From Verrucomicrobiales bacterium (GTDB lineage Bacteria; Verrucomicrobiota; Verrucomicrobiia; Limisphaerales; UBA9464), in assembly GCA_005805505.1 (NCBI GenBank), contig SYMJ01000241.1, positions 1 through 40,786 of the forward strand: 40,786 nucleotides of DNA, written 5' to 3'. Below are positions 37,091-40,786 of this stretch, in pieces; positions within the stretch are counted from its first letter, which is position 1; every line of letters starts with the position of its first letter. Both the position numbers and the translations under genes were made by a program. The notes below the pieces were generated by a model. It made no database searches and was not told the DNA's origin. It worked only from the letters and a program-made list of their open reading frames with translations.

Positions 37091-38394
37091 TTCCTGCTCC
37101 CCTAATGGCCACCGCTTCGTTCTGTCGGCGGACTCTTCTCGCCCGAATAGGCACCGCTCTCGGGGCCGCCATCCTCCTCGGCTCAGCGACACACGCCGCT
37201 GAAACTCAGGCCAACGACTGGCCCGGGTGGCGGGGTCGAAATCGTGATGGTCATGCCGCCGATCCTTTGCCTGCGCGTGTCGATTCCGCCCCCAAGCCGC
37301 TCTGGCGCAAATCCATTGGTCATGGGTATTCCGGAGTCGTCGTGTCGGGCCAGCACCTGGTCTTTCTGGACGATTCCAGCGGTCAGGAAACCGCCCATTG
37401 CCTCGATGCCGCGACCGGTCGGGAATTGTGGTCTCAGCCCTTCGCCGAGCAGTACTCCGATGAATTCGAAGCAGGCCCTCGATGCACACCACTCATCGAT
37501 GGCAATCGGATCTATGTGCAGAGCTGCTTTGGTGAGTTCGCCTGTCTTTCTCTCGACGACGGCAAGAAGCAGTGGGGCTTCCATTTTCGCGACTACGGAA
37601 TGTTCTGGGTGAAGGACCGCTCGGGTGGCCCAGGAGCCGCAAACCGACGGGGCAATTCCGGATCGGCAGCCATCTCGGGCGATCGAATCTTCATCCAGAT
37701 CGGCTCAACCAATGGGGCGAGCATCGCCGCCTTCGACAAACTGCAGGGCCGACTGCTCTGGAAATCCCAGAACGACCTCACCAGCTACGCCTCCCTGATA
37801 ACCGGAACCTTGGGCAATCGCCACCAAGTGATCGGCGTCACCTGCGAGGGATTATTGGGATTAGAGGCTACCTCCGGAGACGCCTTGTGGCGGGTCCCCT
37901 TCAAGACCGGAGCCAACCGCAACGTGCTCACCCCGGTGCTCGACGGCGACGGCATCGTGTTTGCCAGCTACACCACCGGACTGCGACGGGTCGTTATCGA
38001 GGCTGATGGATCGAAAGTCCGAGCCAGGCAGTCCTGGCTCAATGCGAACCTCAAGATCAACTTGTCCACGCCTGTTCTCGTGGGACGACACCTTTACGGT
38101 CATGGCCCCGACAAAGATTTCGTCTGCGTCGATGCCTCCACGGGAGCAATTCAGTGGCGACACACTGGCTTCAACCAATACGCCTCGACCTTGGCTTCGG
38201 GTTCCCGATTGCTGGTGCTCAACGATACGGGTGAAGTCATTCTGCTCGAGGCCAGCCCCACTCGGTATACAGAACTCGGCCGCTTTCAGGCCTGCGGCAA
38301 GACCTTCAGCCATCCGGCCTACGCCCACGGCGTCCTCTACACCCGGGATAGTCGCGAACTAGTCGCCTGGCCCCTCCAGCCCTCGGCGCGCTGA
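37087..38394 (+). CDS. Secreted PQQ-like beta-propeller repeat protein (BamB-like fold)
   Basis: NDWPGWRGRNRDGHAADPLP, HCLDAATGRELWSQPF, FVCVDASTGAIQWRHTGF; GTG start overlaps the lptE stop (GTGA). Confidence 0.87.
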   Translation: MIPAPLMATASFCRRTLLARIGTALGAAILLGSATHAAETQANDWPGWRGRNRDGHAADPLPARVDSAPKPLWRKSIGHGYSGVVVSGQHLVFLDDSSGQETAHCLDAATGRELWSQPFAEQYSDEFEAGPRCTPLIDGNRIYVQSCFGEFACLSLDDGKKQWGFHFRDYGMFWVKDRSGGPGAANRRGNSGSAAISGDRIFIQIGSTNGASIAAFDKLQGRLLWKSQNDLTSYASLITGTLGNRHQVIGVTCEGLLGLEATSGDALWRVPFKTGANRNVLTPVLDGDGIVFASYTTGLRRVVIEADGSKVRARQSWLNANLKINLSTPVLVGRHLYGHGPDKDFVCVDASTGAIQWRHTGFNQYASTLASGSRLLVLNDTGEVILLEASPTRYTELGRFQACGKTFSHPAYAHGVLYTRDSRELVAWPLQPSAR

Positions 38395-38421
38395 GTCCAG
38401 CCCCTCAAGAGCTTCCCTCCA

Positions 38422-39216
38422 TTGAAACCGATCCTCCTCGAACTCGGCAGCTTCCGGCTTCACTCCTTTGGCCTACTGGTGGCCCTTGGTTTCCTCGCCG
38501 GATCCTGGATCGCCAGTCGTCGGGGGCGGGCCATGGGCCTGGATCCTCAGGCCATCCAAGACATTGTGTTTCCCTGGCTGCTGGTGGGCGGCCTGATCGG
38601 CGCACGCATCCTCTACGTCCTCAGCTATTGGCAACGGGATTTTGCCGGGCAACCCCTCGTTGAGGTACTGGCCATTTGGAAAGGGGGGCTCGTGTTCTAC
38701 GGAGGTCTGATCGGAGCCACGATCGCCGGAGCCATCGGAATTCGCCGCAAGGGGCTACCGCTTTGGGCCACGGCGGACTGCCTGGCAATCGGTCTGGCCC
38801 TGGGGCACTTCTTTGGACGCTTGGCCTGCCTGCTCAACGGCTGCTGCTTTGGGCGGGCGTGTGTCCTGCCCTGGGGCATTCGCTTCCCGGCCGATCACGC
38901 CACCGGTGGCGTCTGGGTGCACCCCTCTCAACTGTACGAGGCCGCCCTCAACCTCCTGCTGTGCGGAGGTCTCATCGTCTGGCAATCCCGACGCCCGCAT
39001 GGCCCTGGGCAACTCTTTGCCCTCTACCTAATGGCCTATTCGGGAATCCGGTCTTTCACCGAATATTTTCGCGGAGATTACGGCGTCCAGAGCGCTCCCA
39101 CGGCCGGCGTGTTTACCCCGGGCCAATCCACCAGCGTGTTTATTTTTGCTGCCGGACTTGCCGTGTGGTTTCTGCGACGGCCCCGCTCCGGTTCCACCGG
39201 TCCGCGCGTCGACTAA
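38422..39216 (+). CDS. lgt: Prolipoprotein diacylglyceryl transferase
   Basis: TTG start; LHSFGLLVALGFLAG, GGLIGARILYVL, WKGGLVFYGGLIGA, FFGRLACLLNGCCFGR, HPSQLYEAALNLLL. Confidence 0.95.
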   Translation: MKPILLELGSFRLHSFGLLVALGFLAGSWIASRRGRAMGLDPQAIQDIVFPWLLVGGLIGARILYVLSYWQRDFAGQPLVEVLAIWKGGLVFYGGLIGATIAGAIGIRRKGLPLWATADCLAIGLALGHFFGRLACLLNGCCFGRACVLPWGIRFPADHATGGVWVHPSQLYEAALNLLLCGGLIVWQSRRPHGPGQLFALYLMAYSGIRSFTEYFRGDYGVQSAPTAGVFTPGQSTSVFIFAAGLAVWFLRRPRSGSTGPRVD

Positions 39217-39232
39217 CCAACGGACAAGCCGT

Positions 39233-40786
39233 TCATGACAGCCGGTTCAGTGCACTAATCACCGCCTGAATCGAAGCCAGTTCGATGTTCGTGTTCACGC
39301 CCGCTCCCCAGCGGGTCATGCCTTCGGCGGCGCGGATCTGGATGTAGGCGATGGCGCTGGCCGCCTCCCCCTCCGAGAGCGAGTGCTGTTTAAACTGAGT
39401 GACCTCGAACCGAGGAACACCCGCCTCGGCCAAGGCATGGACAAAGGCGGCAATTGGGCCATTGCCACGACCGCGCATCGACACTTCCTGCCCCCCGCGC
39501 CTCATTGACGCCCGGCATTCAAAGAGACCATCCACGCCATCGGCATGGAAGTGAATGAGCGACCAAGGCTCGGTCCGTTGGACGTACTCCACCCAGAACA
39601 TGGCTTTTAGTTCCTCGCCCCGGACCTCCCGGCCCAACGCATCCACCTGATCGTTGGCAATGGGACCAAACTCCCGCTGCATGTCCTTGGGCAATTCGAT
39701 GCCGAACTCCGTCTCGAGCAAGTAAGCCACGCCGCCCTTGCCCGACTGACTATTAACCCGGATGACCTCGCGGTACTCGCGACCAATGTCTGCAGGATCC
39801 AGTGTGAGGTAGGGAACATCCCACTGACTGCGCGTGCCGGTCTCCCACTCGGCCAAGCCTTTCTTAATGGCATCCTGGTGAGAACCGCTGAACGCCGTGA
39901 AAACCAACTCGCCGGCGTAAGGCTGCCGCGGCGGCACCGTCAAGCCCGTGCAACGCTCATAAACCTCGCGGATCTGCCCCAAATTGGAGAGGTCGAGATT
40001 CGGATGAATGCCGAGCATGTAGAGGTTCAGGGCCACCGCGACCACATCCAGATTGCCCGTGCGCTCGCCGTTGCCGAAGAGAGTTCCCTCCACCCGGTCC
40101 GCGCCGGCCAAGAGCCCCAGTTCGGTGGCGGCCACACCCGTGGAGCGATCGTTGTGGGTGTGCAGGCTGACAATGAGGCTGTTCCGGTCGCGGATGTGGC
40201 GGCACATCCATTCGATCTGATCGGCGTACACATTCGGCGTCGCCACCTCCACCGTGCAGGGCAAGTTCAGGATCATCTTCCGCTCCGGGGTCGGCTGCCA
40301 CACGGCCATCACCGCTTCGGAGATATCCAACGCGAACTCCAGTTCGGTGGCGCTGAAGCTTTCCGGAGAATATTGCAACCGGACATCCGTGCCCTTCAAC
40401 CGGTGCAGGCGCTCTTGGACCCAACGCGCTCCCTGGATCGCGATGGCCTTAATCTCTTCGCGACTTTTCCCGAACACGACTCGGCGCTGAGCGGGCGAGG
40501 TGGAATTGTACAGGTGGATGATCACCCGTTTGGCACCCATCAACGACTCGATGGTCCGCTCGATCAAATCTTCCCGGGCCTGGACCAGCACCTGGATGGT
40601 CACGTCTTCCGGAATCCGATTTTCCTCGATGAGCCGCCGATTGAAGGCGAACTCGGTGTTCGATGCCGATGGGAATCCGACCTCGATCTCCTTGAAGCCG
40701 CAGTTCACCAGCGTCTGGAAGAGCTCGAGCTTCTGGGCCACATTCATGGGTACCGCCAGCGCCTGATAGCCGTCGCGAAGGTCGAC
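39233..40786 (-). CDS. leuA: 2-isopropylmalate synthase, 5' end truncated by the window edge
   Basis: Frame stays open to 40786 (VDLRDGYQALAVPMNVAQKLELFQTLVNCGFKEIEVGFPSAS); SLHTHNDRSTGVAATELGLLAGADRVEGTLFGNGERTGNLD; C-terminal allosteric-like domain. Confidence 0.95.
   Translation of the reverse strand, partial: VDLRDGYQALAVPMNVAQKLELFQTLVNCGFKEIEVGFPSASNTEFAFNRRLIEENRIPEDVTIQVLVQAREDLIERTIESLMGAKRVIIHLYNSTSPAQRRVVFGKSREEIKAIAIQGARWVQERLHRLKGTDVRLQYSPESFSATELEFALDISEAVMAVWQPTPERKMILNLPCTVEVATPNVYADQIEWMCRHIRDRNSLIVSLHTHNDRSTGVAATELGLLAGADRVEGTLFGNGERTGNLDVVAVALNLYMLGIHPNLDLSNLGQIREVYERCTGLTVPPRQPYAGELVFTAFSGSHQDAIKKGLAEWETGTRSQWDVPYLTLDPADIGREYREVIRVNSQSGKGGVAYLLETEFGIELPKDMQREFGPIANDQVDALGREVRGEELKAMFWVEYVQRTEPWSLIHFHADGVDGLFECRASMRRGGQEVSMRGRGNGPIAAFVHALAEAGVPRFEVTQFKQHSLSEGEAASAIAYIQIRAAEGMTRWGAGVNTNIELASIQAVISALNRLS

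Overview
This is a 40.8 kb, GC-rich bacterial chromosomal window. The gene content (DUF1501/DUF1553 pair, LamG/CotH/PQQ-propeller surface proteins, YHYH protein, ECF sigma factors) suggests a Verrucomicrobia/Planctomycetes-group (PVC) genome. I identified about 31 protein genes and no rRNA, tRNA or CRISPR. The most interesting locus is a compact minus-strand cluster at 232..7539, with apparent gene order: ECF sigma factor, 82-aa ORF, PflX/COG1313-like radical SAM protein, 80-aa micro-ORF, Ycf46-type AAA+ ATPase, probable DUF1257 (Ycf35)-like protein, DUF2997 protein, a signal-peptidase-I-like membrane protein that appears to have lost its catalytic dyad, a TPR protein, and a PilT-like ATPase with no pilus genes nearby. 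Several junctions are 4-nt ATGA overlaps. I propose it as an uncharacterised multi-component system. It ends in a cluster of GTAG-footed, REP-like hairpins (1..228). Other notable items: a glutamine synthetase / ALDH / Fe-ADH / class-I amidotransferase operon that resembles a gamma-glutamylation route for an amino alcohol; a eukaryotic-type (HIS6-like) HisA; a RAYT (TnpA_REP) transposase; an intrinsic terminator embedded antisense in the thrB stop codon; and an envelope cluster (BamD-like TPR, LptE, PQQ propeller, Lgt). LeuA runs off the right edge. All calls come from reading sequence and motifs; no database search was run.
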